A DNA stretch of 64,000 bases, taken from NCBI GenBank assembly GCA_019915135.1, contig JAHLMK010000003.1, positions 1,364,001 to 1,428,000 of the forward strand. The letters run 5' to 3'. Each line of letters starts with the position of its first letter. Position 1 is the stretch's first letter. The notes under the pieces were generated by a model. It had not been told where the DNA came from, did not search any database, and saw nothing but the letters and a program-made list of their open reading frames with translations. Both the position numbers and the translations under genes were made by a program. Shown piece after piece: positions 45,917-57,073 of this stretch. The DNA is from Strobilurus pachycystidiatus (lineage: Eukaryota > Basidiomycota > Agaricomycetes > Agaricales > Physalacriaceae).

Positions 45917-47185
45917 ATGTCTCCTACCTTCGGTCACCAGCCCGCCAAAGGCCTATACTTAACCTACCAATTTCTTTCCACTTGTTTCATTCGATTTCCG
46001 ATCTGGACTATATTTGCTATACCCAAGTTTGTCCGCCTCTGTTCTGCATGGTACTAAGTATGCCGACTTACATACGATACTTAGGTCCAAGCGTCCTCGA
46101 TCAAGCTGGGGCATCAGGCGCACATTACGACTCAAATTCCTCAAACTTTCTACAATCATCGGAGCAAGGTCAGTCTGCCATTTCCAGTAGCTGCTTCGTA
46201 GCCTGACTACACTAATAGGACGGGCCCTGTCGGCCCACCCACGCCTAATCACCTCGCTATTGCCACGCGTAAAACTGCAGGTGTCGAAGGCGTCTGGATC
46301 CCGCCTATCTCTGACTCCCTCTTCATTGACGATATCAAATTCTGGGCACAGCAGAATGGCGTTGAACGTTCCCGAATCCCGGGATACTGGTTGCGAAAAC
46401 CAGGCGGAACCTCTGAACCTTCGGATGGAAAGACCGTCCTCTTCTTCCACGGTGGCGGATACATCTCGCTGTCCGGGCACCCAGACGATGTTACTGGAAA
46501 CATCTCCCGCTCCTTGTTGAAGCACGTTCCAACTGTCAAACAAATCTTTTCAGTAGAGTATCGTCTATCGAGCCCACATACACATGCCTTCCCAGCGGCT
46601 CTACTTGATGCACTGGCAGCGTACCTGTTTCTCGTAAACACGGCTGGGATCAGCCCGAAATACATCGTCGTCACTGGGGACTCTGCGGGTGGGAATCTCG
46701 CGCTGGCGCTTACTCGCTACCTTGTTGAGCACCAAAGCCACGCTGGTCTGCCTGCGGTGCCCTCGGCAATGATTCTCCTTTCACCATGGACAGATCTCGG
46801 TATGTCGCACCAGACATCCGGGTCCATGCTCACCAATCGCGTGTCGGATTTTGTCACCGACGACACCTTGACGGACGGGCGAGATTGGCTGTGCGGTTCT
46901 ATGGGCAAGATGGAGGCACAAATAAACCCATACATATCACCTGCATCACTCGATGTTGAGGCGAAGTTTGACGGCTTTCCGAAGACTTTCATAACCTGTG
47001 GTGGCGCAGAGATGCTCGCAGATATGATTCGGGTGTTGAGAGATCGCATGGTGCGTGCCATTGGACCGAAGGTGCGGTACTTTGAGGCCCCAGATGCTTT
47101 TCATGATTATTTGGCGTTTCCCACTGTCCAACCGGAGGGTAGCGAGACATATGACGCTATTTCAGATTGGCTTGGTGGACACTGA
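45917..47185 (+). CDS. Alpha/beta-hydrolase esterase/lipase (HSL family)
   Basis: Three exons: 45917-46050, 46085-46168, 46219-47185. Total 1185 nt, 394 aa. The N-terminus has a hydrophobic segment (CFIRFPIWTIFAIPKFVRL) and then SKRPRSSWGIRRTLRLKFLK, typical of fungal membrane-associated members. The oxyanion motif HGGGY is near residue 149 and the nucleophile elbow GDSAGG near 225. AFHDYLAFP near the C-terminus supplies the likely catalytic histidine. It should hydrolyse carboxylic esters; the substrate is unknown. The first intron is 34 nt, shorter than usual, so exon 1 is slightly less certain. Confidence 0.88.
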
Positions 47186-47393
47186 GCTTGTTGACATGTT
47201 TTACATACCTCGAGTCTACGTGTTATCTAACGAGAATGGTGCGGCCAGCGCTTCTACGTCTGTCTGATTCTTCAATCAATCCAATAATACAATGATATGT
47301 GCTACTGCAATGGCATTGTAACCCTTGCCAATATGCAGAAATTTCAGTGACTTTGTGGCCACGAAGTGCCATATGAGATGGCTTTGATCGAAC

Positions 47394-47875
47394 CGTAGCC
47401 ACTGTTGCGTAGCCACGGCAATATGATGATTTACATGCGATCAATGCTATCTACCGGTATCTCTATGTCGTGGCTACGCGTACCTACGCCAGAAGACCTC
47501 GAGCTCCAGCAGCAACATAACCTCACGCACCGAGCGTGGCTACGCGTCTCTCCTTCGCGTGTCTACGCGCTGCACGTCCCAGCTCCCACCAGTGCGCGAC
47601 TACGTGGCTACGCGTAGCTCTCATCCTCAAGCCATGTGATACCTCTACAACGCGATTATTGAAATATTTCCGGCGTGGCTACGCGTCGTTTTGCTCAAGC
47701 ATAGCCCTGATCCTGTGTCTCCTCAGCGGGGCTACTCATTGCGTGGCTACGCGTAGCTGGGATCAATGCTCTCTAAAATGTAGTCAGTATGATCTTGGCG
47801 TGGCGACGCGTAGCTCGGCTGAATGTTTGCATGGCTACGCACATCTCAATCGAGTGCGTGGCTACGCGTAGCTTG
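47394..47875. repeat. Irregular cluster of GCGTGGCTACGCGTAGC motifs
   Basis: About ten related copies. Positions include 47469, 47534, 47557, 47602, 47673, 47741, 47798, 47829 and 47856, plus reversed pieces near 47394-47420. The core GCTACGCGTAGC is a perfect 12-bp palindrome around a MluI site. Spacing varies from about 25 to 70 bp and the intervening DNA is unrelated, so it is not a simple tandem array. It lies just downstream of the esterase gene. Confidence 0.85.
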
Positions 47876-48676
47876 AGGCATCTGGATACATTCTCGGCAT
47901 CAGTGACAGTCGCGCGTGTCATCGTCGTTGAACTTGTATAATCGTGCACGTATTATAAGCCGTGACTTGTATAAACCGTGCACGTACCGGTTTACGATGT
48001 GTGTTGTGGGCTCCCGCCAGTCACTGATGTCAAGAACGGGTCTTTGTATCAGTTCTCAGCCATCTTGGAACAGTTGGCGACTCACCCGCGTCCAAAAGCT
48101 ATTATCTTCCAATATATGGGGCACGGTCCACTGTGAGCTGGCTACACCGCAAGCGCCGACATGGTGGTGGTGGTGGTGGTCGTGAAAGAACAGGAGGCCT
48201 ACCAAGAACAATGGGTGGCGCATGGACCAGTTGCTACTCGGGTTAGACATAAGCATAAGGGCGCTTTAGCCGGTCGACTTAAGAACATAAACGGTGCTCA
48301 GACCACCAACATAAGGCAGATGTCCAAATTGGTGACTTATTCGCCCTCCTAGAACCGAGATTTGTCCGTGCGCCTGACTATTGGTAGAAGGTATACTACA
48401 ACCGGTCGGGCTCCGCGACAACGGGGTGCATTACCTTACCGGTAGCACACTGACTGCTCTCTCAAAGCTGACAGTGACACATCGCCACGCCACATCTCCA
48501 CGAGTCCATGGAACTTTGTAAGTAGATTTACCGAGGTGGCGGGCTTCGGCGGGACAGGCCGCTCTTCTTCACTATCTCAACTAGTGACGCTTGTCATAGA
48601 TTTGGAGTTCTTCACAGTATACCATTCCAGCGGTCAATCCTCGCAATATTACATCGACCGTATCTACAATCTAAAT
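47876..48676. other. Intergenic region with GGT microsatellite
   Basis: About 800 bp with a (GGT)n run at about 48162-48180 and no supported gene. Confidence 0.5.
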
Positions 48677-51162
48677 TCACTTTTTCCCGCCTCTGCGAGT
48701 GCGCGACAAGCTGGTGTCCACCTCCATATCGAACAACGCCGGCCTCACCTCTCCCGGTGCCACATACCCGTATCCTTTGCTGAAAAGGTCGGTCAGCATA
48801 CAAGCAGAACCAGCTTCAACGACGTACACAGCTTTCGGGACCGCTACCTTCTTTCCTGACCCGCCCGACACGCCAGATTTCGACTTCGTTTTCGTGGCTG
48901 GGCGCGCCTTCTTCGCTTGAGGCGCCTCGTCATCGTTATCTACTCGTTTCCTCCTATACAGCCTGCTCAATAAAAGTCGACCTTGTTGCACATGAACGAC
49001 TTACTTGCTTCCAGTGGCCTTCGAGTTGTTCATGCTATCGAAAATTAACAGAGATCTCGTGATCCTAGAGGTTAGCTCACTTAGTTTGTTGATCACTTTC
49101 CCCTACCGCTGCCTTCGATTTCCTAACGGCAAGTTTACGATGAGCTGACGTGCAGGGGTCCACAAGAAACCTAACTGACTTTGTCGCCACGCCTGCAGCT
49201 TTTCGTCTAATCAAATTCCAGTCAGGTCTGATTCCCGTACCCTATGACACTGACACATACCCGCGAGCTTTAGCAGCTACCTTCGGCTGTGCAATCACGA
49301 CTGCCTGCTCAGGCTCGGCCTCTTCATTCTCGCTACTGTTGTCTATTTTTAGCCAGCTTCTGCGGGTATAGTTCGCGATTGGTCACGTACATGGAGGGTG
49401 TCAAACTTCCCTCGAATGGATCGTTGTCGTCGGGATCGTTGTTGTCGGTCCCCGTAGGCATTCTGTCAAGGCTTGAGGTGAGAAAAAACCGGAAGAACCC
49501 AAACTTACTGGTCTACTTGCACCATGGAGTAACCCAAGCCGTCGTCAGGTGAAGATGCACGCTTCGTTCCTTTCTTGTTCGGTGACGCCGCGTTGGGTGA
49601 GGGTTCGAACGGGGACTCTGTATCGGAGGAGGCATCATCTTTCTCCGGTTGTTCGTGGTCGATCGCCTCCTTCGTGTGCATTTTCTTCTGCTTGGACTTT
49701 GTGGGTGTCTTCGGTCCTTTCGGGGGCGGAGAAGGAGGCGTTGGCACCTTGAAAACCTCTCGAATCGGATTCGCCTGGAAATGGCGAACAAGAGCCAATG
49801 CCGTGTCGGGGAATGACTGCAAAAGAGTCGCCACCTTGGGATCGCAGTTGGGCGATAGGAGGCTCGCAGCACCCGAACATATTGTGGCCATAGCAAAAGG
49901 CTCTTCGCCACGCGATAACCCTGATGAACATGTCAGAATGAGATACGAACCGCAATCCGTTCAGCGCGTACCCCAGTGCATGCGTAGAAATTTCTCAGCA
50001 ATATATCGGATTTGAATGTGAGTAGTATTGTCGAGGTCGAGGTTCGAAGGGATGACGATCGTTCCCGAAAAGTCAACATGGACATCTGAGGTTTGTACTG
50101 TAGCTGTGCCGTTCGCTTCAATGAGTGTGAGTATGATACTATCAGAGAGAAATGCACTGCTTACGAGGAACGTAATCAGCACAGTACTTTCGCCACGCTT
50201 CGGTCAACTCTTTCGTCACGAACTGAGGGGGGTCGGGGTCTTCGTTCAGGATGAGGAGACTATCAGATGGGGCTTTAACAAAGCTGGCGACCGTATCGAA
50301 AGCTGCACACACCTAAACGGATTCATGCGCCCAGTTTCGTCTCGGACACCGACAAGAAGGCAGAATGCGGCATTACCGACTTGCTGTTTGCCAGAGCCAG
50401 GAAGCTTGTATAGTAGACTCGAAAGCTCTTGCAACATCAAGGCTTGATTTCTGAGTCGATGTCAACTTTTCAGCGAGATTGAAGGAACCTGAAGTACATA
50501 CGCGTAGATATCTGGATCGCCGTTGTTAATGGTCTCCGCCTTGCTCGTCCATTCGTCTTTGGTGGCGGGCGGAAGTGTGTCCCAGGCTTCTTTCATCCGT
50601 GTCTGCAATATTCCAGCGTGTTGTTTGCAGTCCAGATTCTGCTGCTCTCGTTCAATCAACACCTTCGCGTTCAGCTGCTGTCGTATACTGGCGAGGTAGA
50701 GCGAACGTCCGGTCACCTCCCTAGTGGCAAGCAAGGAGGACGGACTCTTCTGGTCACTGCCCCCGCCGCTGACCATCGTGAACGCTTGTCCCGGCGCCGA
50801 AACACCTATCTTGCTATCGCGGAGCAGTGTGAGTACGCGCTTGCCGCTTTGTGTCGCCACGGTGTCTTTGCGCGAACGAAATCTTGTTAGAAAAGTCTGT
50901 GGGTCACTCGTTATTTAGTCCTCAAGCGCGAACCATCCAATATGCGCACCTCTTTGCGATCGCGGAAGTCCGTTTCCTTGGGGAACTTGACACAAAACTG
51001 CGGCCACGCGATCTCGAGGCTATAGTCCTTTGGAAGTCTCTCGGTAGGGAAAGCCTGACCCGGCTGCCAGTTTGTCCAGTTCTCGAGGAGAGGTTCAAAG
51101 ACATCCTTAAGGTAATCTTTAATCCATTGGTCTTCATCTTTGGTCCACTTGTAGGCGGGCAT
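48677..51162 (-). CDS. Orphan nuclear-looking protein (657 aa, 11 exons)
   Basis: Exons (minus strand): 51162-50950, 50896-50502, 50450-50313, 50259-50188, 50138-49972, 49920-49509, 49462-49391, 49359-49261, 49170-49081, 49034-49005, 48962-48677. Total 1974 nt. It opens with a SANT/Myb-like helix region (MPAYKWTKDEDQWIKDYLKD). An HMG-box-like stretch follows (MKEAWDTLPPATKDEWTSKA), then a globular middle (NAAFCLLVGVRDETGRMNPF; HVDFSGTIVIPSNLDLD). The C-terminal third is Pro/Lys/Asp-rich with basic clusters (RRKRVDNDDEAPQAKKARP). The similarities are weak and the family is not recognised. It is the first of a co-oriented run of orphan genes. Confidence 0.7.
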
Positions 51163-51694
51163 GTCGATGGGTGGAGGGAAGGAAAAGTGGAAAAAGGCAC
51201 ACCTCGATAAGCGTTCCTCTTTATCCGCCACTCGCCACTCGGGCCATCGCACTCTCTACGCCTTGACCTGCCGATGATACCATTCTTGGACATGGACCAG
51301 CCGTTAATTGTTTTGCCACATCGAGGTAACAAAGAGAAGGCGAAATCGTGGGAAAGTACTAACGGATTGGGAAAGTAGGACGCCGAAATGCTGTTTCCGA
51401 GAAGTCCGGGCTTGCACAATTCTGCTCTGTTCAGGACGTATTCACCTCGACAGCGTTGTATATTCTACGCAGACAATGACCTGAAAGAATTCACACCGTT
51501 TTTTCTCATATCCACCAAAGATAATGCGAACGTCCCAGCAGACAGATTCAAGACCACCCTTGAACGCGCGTTTCTACTCAGATTTTGGTATCCCTCGACC
51601 AAAGCAGACTCATCGTACTCTCTAAAATACTCATGCAAGACTAGATTGAACGGTCTTCAAATTACAACTCTCATTTACAGCGTCGTCACCACAA
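51163..51694. other. Intergenic region between orphan genes
   Basis: About 530 bp: promoter/leader of the 657-aa gene and downstream end of its neighbour. Overlapping frames of about 120-165 codons look like shadows. Confidence 0.4.
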
Positions 51695-52784
51695 CTATAC
51701 GAGCTTCTGGCGCTTCTCAGCGGAGGGGAAACAGGGCGAACGAGAGCGCTTAAGCAGTTCCAATACCTCCATGGAGGCTTCTTCGCTCAGATCGATAGAG
51801 GGCGAACGGGAACGCTTGAGCATCGGGGAGCCTTCCTCGCGTTGTTTCCCGTTTTCGTGGTTTCTATGACCGGGAACTGAGCTAAGGCATCAGCCACCAT
51901 CTGAGCATCGACGATTGTGTGATGGTAACGTACCTCTAGCACTGCAATCCTCCTCTTCCTCCGAATCGTCTGTCCGGGATGTAGCTTCGTCACTTTCGTC
52001 TTCGCTCACAAATTCGCGATATAGCGCTCTGATACCTTTGAGAAATCAACACGATGCACCCTGTCTCTTTCAGCGATTCACTCACTGTTGTTGACTGCCT
52101 GTAACTTCCTCTCGCAAGATTGAAGAGTCTTGAAATGTTCCGCGCGCCTACGCCCCGCATCGTGAAATTTCGCTTCATTGTCCAAAATATCGTTGGTCGA
52201 CCCTAGCGTTCAATCAGTGCATGTCGCCGAAAGCATGGCATCCTTTTTGCTCTCACCGCAAGACATACGAAGTTCGTCTCTCGCATACCCCCGACTGCGT
52301 TCGGTCTGTAGTGCACCGATCCAGGCCTGCTCTGCATTCTCCAATGCGTCGATGGTAGCCTCACGTACTTCATGTAAACTCTTCCAGTCCTGCAATGTGT
52401 CCGCTAGATTAGCGCGTTCCTGGGCATCCAAGACCGGTGGAAAGTCTACTACTGGGCACGGAGACCGGGCGCGGCACTATAACATAAATATTGAATTGAT
52501 TGAAAAGCGACTGTTCAGCTTACCTTGACCATTTGGTCGCCGATCCTTCCCCCTTCGGATACAACGCCATGCACATGTTGGCGAACCCCTTGTGTGTTCT
52601 GGTGGCATACCATTGCTGCGTCGTATTCGGCCTGTGTAACCGTAGGCGGTGGGAGAATGGATATGAGGAACCGAGCGTCGAGAGATATCGACGTCGTCAT
52701 CTGGAGAATGAGGTCGCCTTTCGGAAACGCATAGAGCCTGAAGGGATTGAGGGGAGGTCCGAGACATCTGGGGCGACGACTCAT
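51695..52784 (-). CDS. Orphan coiled-coil protein, paralogue 1 (293 aa)
   Basis: Five exons (minus strand): 52784-52524, 52476-52257, 52202-52086, 52035-51934, 51876-51695. Total 882 nt; intron phases 0,1,1,1. Exon 1 holds the segment shared with the gene at 55653-56819 (LDARFLISILPPPTVTQAEYD, then MVCHQ and GDQMVK). Exons 2-3 predict helical coiled coil (ERANLADTLQDWKSLHEVRE, AEHFKTLQSCERKLQAVNN). The tail is acidic then basic, with two LKRSRSP-type motifs. Family and function unknown. Confidence 0.72.
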
Positions 52785-53938
52785 TCTTGCTTGTAGAGGA
52801 CGGCGCGACAAGAGATGCCCAGAGAGTAGCAGGCATTTATGGAAAAGAGCGGAGGCCCGAGCACACCAGGATCGGGGCAACAATAGCACAATCAACTTAC
52901 TTTGTGTATACATATTCAGAGGACAACTACGGCAGACAAAAGAAACCAGAGGGATAGTAATTGTATTCGAGAACAAGAGATAACGGCCGCACTCAGGCTG
53001 GCATGAAGTCGTCAGAGTCTTCCAAATCACTGAAGCGACCTATATTAGCCCACTAGCCAAGACAGTTAGTGCAGGACGCATGGAATGAATGGATGGGGCG
53101 TACAGCATACTCAACATTTTCGCCAGCCGTAGCGGGCCACTAGCCAAGATAATCAGTACAGGACGCATGCCATGAATGGATGGGGCGTACGGCACACTCA
53201 GCATTCTCTCCCAGAGCCCACCTACACAAGCCAGTGTGTGCGAGGTCATGAAAAGCGACGATAGCGTACAGATGCAAATAAGAGTCTACGAGCTCAGTGA
53301 CGGTCTGTGGAGCACATCATCAGAATGCTTGCAAGTCTGGCAATGCGAAACTTACCTTGCATACCGAGCCTTCTTCGGCTACTGATGCCCTGTCCCGTAT
53401 ACATATGTCTTTATTGCTAGACGCCTGAAGGTGCGTTAGAGCGCCACAGTTAAATAGGAAATGCGAATACCCAGGTGTCGATAGCTCTGCGGGACTGTAG
53501 CATCCTTGTCAGAGACGTCGTTGTGGTAAACAGTCCTGATTCCTGAACACACCTTGCCACAGAAAGGCAACCCTTCAATCAAACCGACAAGATAGATGTC
53601 AAGCCTCAGCAATACGACTCGGAGAGAAGAGCGCTCCAGATGATAGTTGAAGTGACGCGATAAGAGCTACGCCGTTGCGTCAGAATGGAACTACAACGAT
53701 GCGAGGAAATGCGGACAAACCGTGATATGAATTTGAACCAGCCAGCGCTCAGAGATGCAAACTGCAAGACAATTTGCGGTCGTAGAGGCGTGCATCAGGG
53801 TGTATGTTTGGGAGCGTAACAGTTCAGTATCTTGTATACGTTCGGTTCACAATAAGTATCTAAGACATCGCTTGGAAATGGCTGGAAATCATATGGTGAC
53901 ACCGTACTAGTAAGTACTACCCTGCCGAGGGGTATATG
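52785..53938. other. Intergenic region between orphan genes, 1.15 kb
   Basis: Contains the 87-bp duplication described separately. No supported gene. Confidence 0.4.
53050..53223. repeat. 87-bp tandem duplication
   Basis: Two copies starting CCACTAGCCAAGA at 53050 and 53137, sharing CAGGACGCATG and GAATGGATGGGGCGTAC. The period is 87 bp. Confidence 0.8.
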
Positions 53939-54465
53939 TTAAACCCTTTCCGCCTCCTGCAGGATCGAGACGTCCTCGGGATCGTCACACTTCGCGAACC
54001 TATTCAATGTCGCGTGTCCATCGACAGTCAGACGCAGCTCATGCTTAGTCTCGTTCAGCAAGCCACGACGAGTGCGAAAGGGAATAGCATACCAGTGCTT
54101 GACCGATTGATGAGAATATGTTGTGTTGTGTGGCGTTGGTGCCAGGCGCATCCGTTTCGTGGTCCGTGTCACAATCTTGCAAGGAAGGCATATCGCTATC
54201 ACTGAGACATTCTTCCAAGCCCTGGAATCTTCTGAGAACATATCCTAGAGTCAGACAGGATGACGCACCTGTGTGTCTTTGGCCGCAGGCTCCCAACCGA
54301 TATGGTCCCCGATCGTCTGCACGGTTTCCATCCTCAAAGCAAACGGGGCAGCGCCTTGGAGATCCACCGATTCGCTATTGAGTTTGGGAGCAAACTAAAA
54401 AGAGGGAAGTTGGAGCCTGTGCGCACAAGGGAAATTTGAGACATTCCACATACCGAAGCGCACAT
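53939..54465 (-). CDS. Hypothetical small orphan gene, splice structure incomplete
   Basis: A TATATA sequence at about 54506-54512 lies some 40 bp before an ATG at 54465. ATG TGC GCT TCG then a GTATGT donor joins in phase to FAPKLNSESVDLQGAAPFAL and METVQTIGDHIGWEPAAKDT. The 3' part ends at 53939 and looks coding (LLNETKHELRLTVDGHATLN, KCDDPEDVSILQEAERV). The middle junctions are unresolved. It is on the same strand as its orphan neighbours. Confidence 0.4.
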
Positions 54466-54929
54466 GTTGGACAATCTTTTCACGGCGATTGAACCCCCTG
54501 TACGCGTATATAAACCTCTGAGATAAACCCTGTCCCTACCGCCCAGACTCAGGGACGTCTCTTTTGTTCTCATTCGCGAATCTGTCCATCCAACTCCATG
54601 GGGTTCGAACGTTGCACTCGCTAAGAAGGGGTAGGCTTATTGTTTCGACAGATTTGAGGCGTCGTTGGCGAAGGGATGGCCGGCGGTGGAGAAAGAGAAG
54701 GCGTGGGAAACGGAAAACTCTTTGGGATGTACCACCGCGAAATCTCGTCTCCGAGTTCCGCGGATGCTCCGCTGAGTTCCTGTTCGCGTTCCAAAGTGCG
54801 ACAAGTACTGTACATAAGATTCTCTCAATTCGGCATTGCTCAGAGAGATTTTGCACAAGTAAATTTTGGACGCAATGATAATTGAGTATACATGTAACAT
54901 TCAGACCCGCTTCACAAATAACGCAATAG

Positions 54930-55379
54930 CTACATCTCCTCCAAATGCGGATTAACATCGTCCATCCATGTGGGCGGAAGCGCCCCGTTGGTTGCTTTCA
55001 AGAAGATCGGCCGTGGCGTCATGGGGACAGCGATGTAACTTCGCCAACCAATGGTAGACCACCAACACGAACTTCCGCAAATATTGAGCAAGCCGAATGA
55101 TGGGCGTTCAATAATGCCATGGGTCCACAGAGTCAGGGAGTGATCTTTGAGTCGAATGTGTCGTCCAACATTGTGGAGCACGACCGTGACTCGCCGTCCG
55201 CCCTGGGCCAGAAGGTTAGTCGAGATCAACAACCAGTCAACCACACTCACCGAACGATAGAATATCAAAGTCGCATCGAGAGTGCCACGCCGACGTGGAC
55301 GGCGCTTGGAACGCGCCCGCATAACATGTGGCGTGATTCCTGATTGGAAGGGTTCGCGATAGGTGACGAGTTTGGCCAT
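54930..55379 (-). CDS. Orphan protein (133 aa, two exons)
   Basis: Exons 55379-55251 and 55202-54930, total 402 nt, joined in phase 0 by a 48-nt GT-AG intron. The start is MAKLVTYREPFQSGITPHVM, followed by a basic patch (RARSKRRPRRRGT). The second exon has a predicted beta-rich stretch (RRVTVVLHNVGRHIRLKDH) and ends NPHLEEM. Family not recognised. Confidence 0.6.
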   Translation of the reverse strand: MAKLVTYREPFQSGITPHVMRARSKRRPRRRGTLDATLIFYRSVSVVDWLLISTNLLAQGGRRVTVVLHNVGRHIRLKDHSLTLWTHGIIERPSFGLLNICGSSCWWSTIGWRSYIAVPMTPRPIFLKATNGALPPTWMDDVNPHLEEM

Positions 55380-55652
55380 GTGCAGAGGTTGGGAGTGCGC
55401 GAGGGATATCGCACCTTTATAACCATTTCGCTGGGTGGCCTCTCGCGAAGCTCTCAGCTTTGTTCACCCAAAGCGTCGTCTAAAGACGTCGTCATGGTTC
55501 CTCAATGGTAGTGGCATTGTCCTCAATAGTAGCCGATCCAGATTGCAATTGTCGTGCTCCGGTTTTGGTTCATCTTTGATAGTGTACATTGGAATGACAA
55601 TTGAAGAACTTGAAATATACACGTTATTGATGTAGTTATGTAGGTAGATAGT

Positions 55653-56819
55653 TCAGACTTTGGCACGTTTCCTACTCGCTGTAGCAGAGCGGGCAGGAGT
55701 GTAGCTGATGATTTCCACATCGGAATCCGGCTCGCTCTCGTCACGGGCTCGTTTCCGGGACTGACGTGGAGGAGACAGATCCGCAGGCGGGGACAAGACA
55801 CGAGGAACGTCAGCCTTGATAGTAGCGGAACTTCCGCCGCCGGTAGTATCGCGCCCTCCGGCTTTATCTTGTAGAGAACCGTTAGTACAGACAACGAGGA
55901 ACGAACAGTGTACAGGCACCTTCTTCCTTCACGTGGTCATCGACCTCGCCACGCTCACGAACATTGACGTTCTGCTCAGATAGAAGTCTTTGTGCGGGGG
56001 GAAGAACTACATTGAGAGCTAGACACCAATGAGTTAAGACCGCGCGCAATAACACATATGGCTTGAATTCGATTGACCTTCGAGATTCTCAGCAAGTTGT
56101 TTCTTGATGGCCAGAGCCTGCGTCTCAGCCTGTTGTTCGGACAAGGTCGCTTTCTGAAGTTTCGTGGCCGCAGCTAGCTGTTCGGACAACGAGACTGATG
56201 CACGTCAGTTTTTGAATACACCAAAGCACGTCAGTTAGCGCGTACCAGCGGTGCTCCGGTGAACGAGCTGCAGCGACTCTTGCTCATACTTTTGGCTCGA
56301 GGCCTTGAGCGCATCTCTGGTGCATCGGGCAAGCGTGACAAGGAGAGTATCGCGTTCCTTGAGGAGAATCTGAATGGCCTCTACTTTGCGAGTAGCATCG
56401 GCGATGGTGTGCGAAGAACGGGCCGTCACAAGTCGCATTGGGGCACACGCATTGACAACGTTGGCAATCTTGCGCCAGTTATAACACTTTTCGATATCAG
56501 CGAGGCGTCCAGCGGGTGAGTTGGGACTCACTTTCAAGTATACATGGCCAATGTCTGAGCCGGATGTCACAACCTCGTGGCGGTGATAATGGTCTGGCAG
56601 GTGGCATCGCATGAAGATATCGTACGCTTCCTGCGATAGCGTCGGACCTGGGAGCAGTTTCAGGAGTCGTCTTTCGTCGGGAGTGCTGGTATTCGTGACT
56701 CGAATCTGGATAGTAGATGTCTGGTAACAGAAAGTCGCTGGGGGACCGTTGGGCGCCATATCGGATAGTGGTTTATCGTCGGTGAGCACTGTGATTATAT
56801 ATCGGAGCTGGCGGTCCAT
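55653..56819 (-). CDS. Orphan coiled-coil protein, paralogue 2 (319 aa)
   Basis: Five exons (minus strand): 56819-56532, 56486-56246, 56194-56078, 56018-55920, 55867-55653. Total 960 nt. Intron phases (0,1,1,1) and the 117-nt third exon match the paralogue at 51695-52784. Exon 1 carries ERRLLKLLPGPTLSQEAYD and CHLPDHYHRHEVV, aligning with the same region of the paralogue. A long coiled coil follows (VSLSEQLAAATKLQKATLSE). The tail is SPPRQSRKRARDE and then DSDVEIISYTP, a SUMO-interaction-like motif, ending in a basic nuclear-localisation-like stretch. Retaining intron 1 (45 nt) would also keep frame, so exon 1/2 joining is provisional. Confidence 0.72.
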
Positions 56820-57073
56820 TGTTTCAGCAACAATTACCAGCCACGGAAACAAAGTAAAGTCACCTGCACGTTATTGTTCGACCAAAAGACCACTCATCGT
56901 CAATGCATCCCGAGCCCGGGCCCTTCGTGAAACCGTTTCTCATTGCCATGGCGTAAAAACATCGATAAGGACTTTTCTGAAGCTCGTATCGTAGATACAA
57001 AAACTCAATGTTCACTAGGATTTTTACGAATACATTGTAACCGGAGAGATTGGACTGTGCGTAGGTAGGTAAA

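Noticed and set aside
49505..50015. Arg/Ser-rich frames opposite and beside the orphan 657-aa gene
   Set aside because: They are shadow frames of an exon (49509-49920) that fits the multi-exon model in phase.
54564..54958. Overlapping frames of about 100-140 codons on both strands
   Set aside because: No family resemblance, and no intron structure joins them to neighbours.
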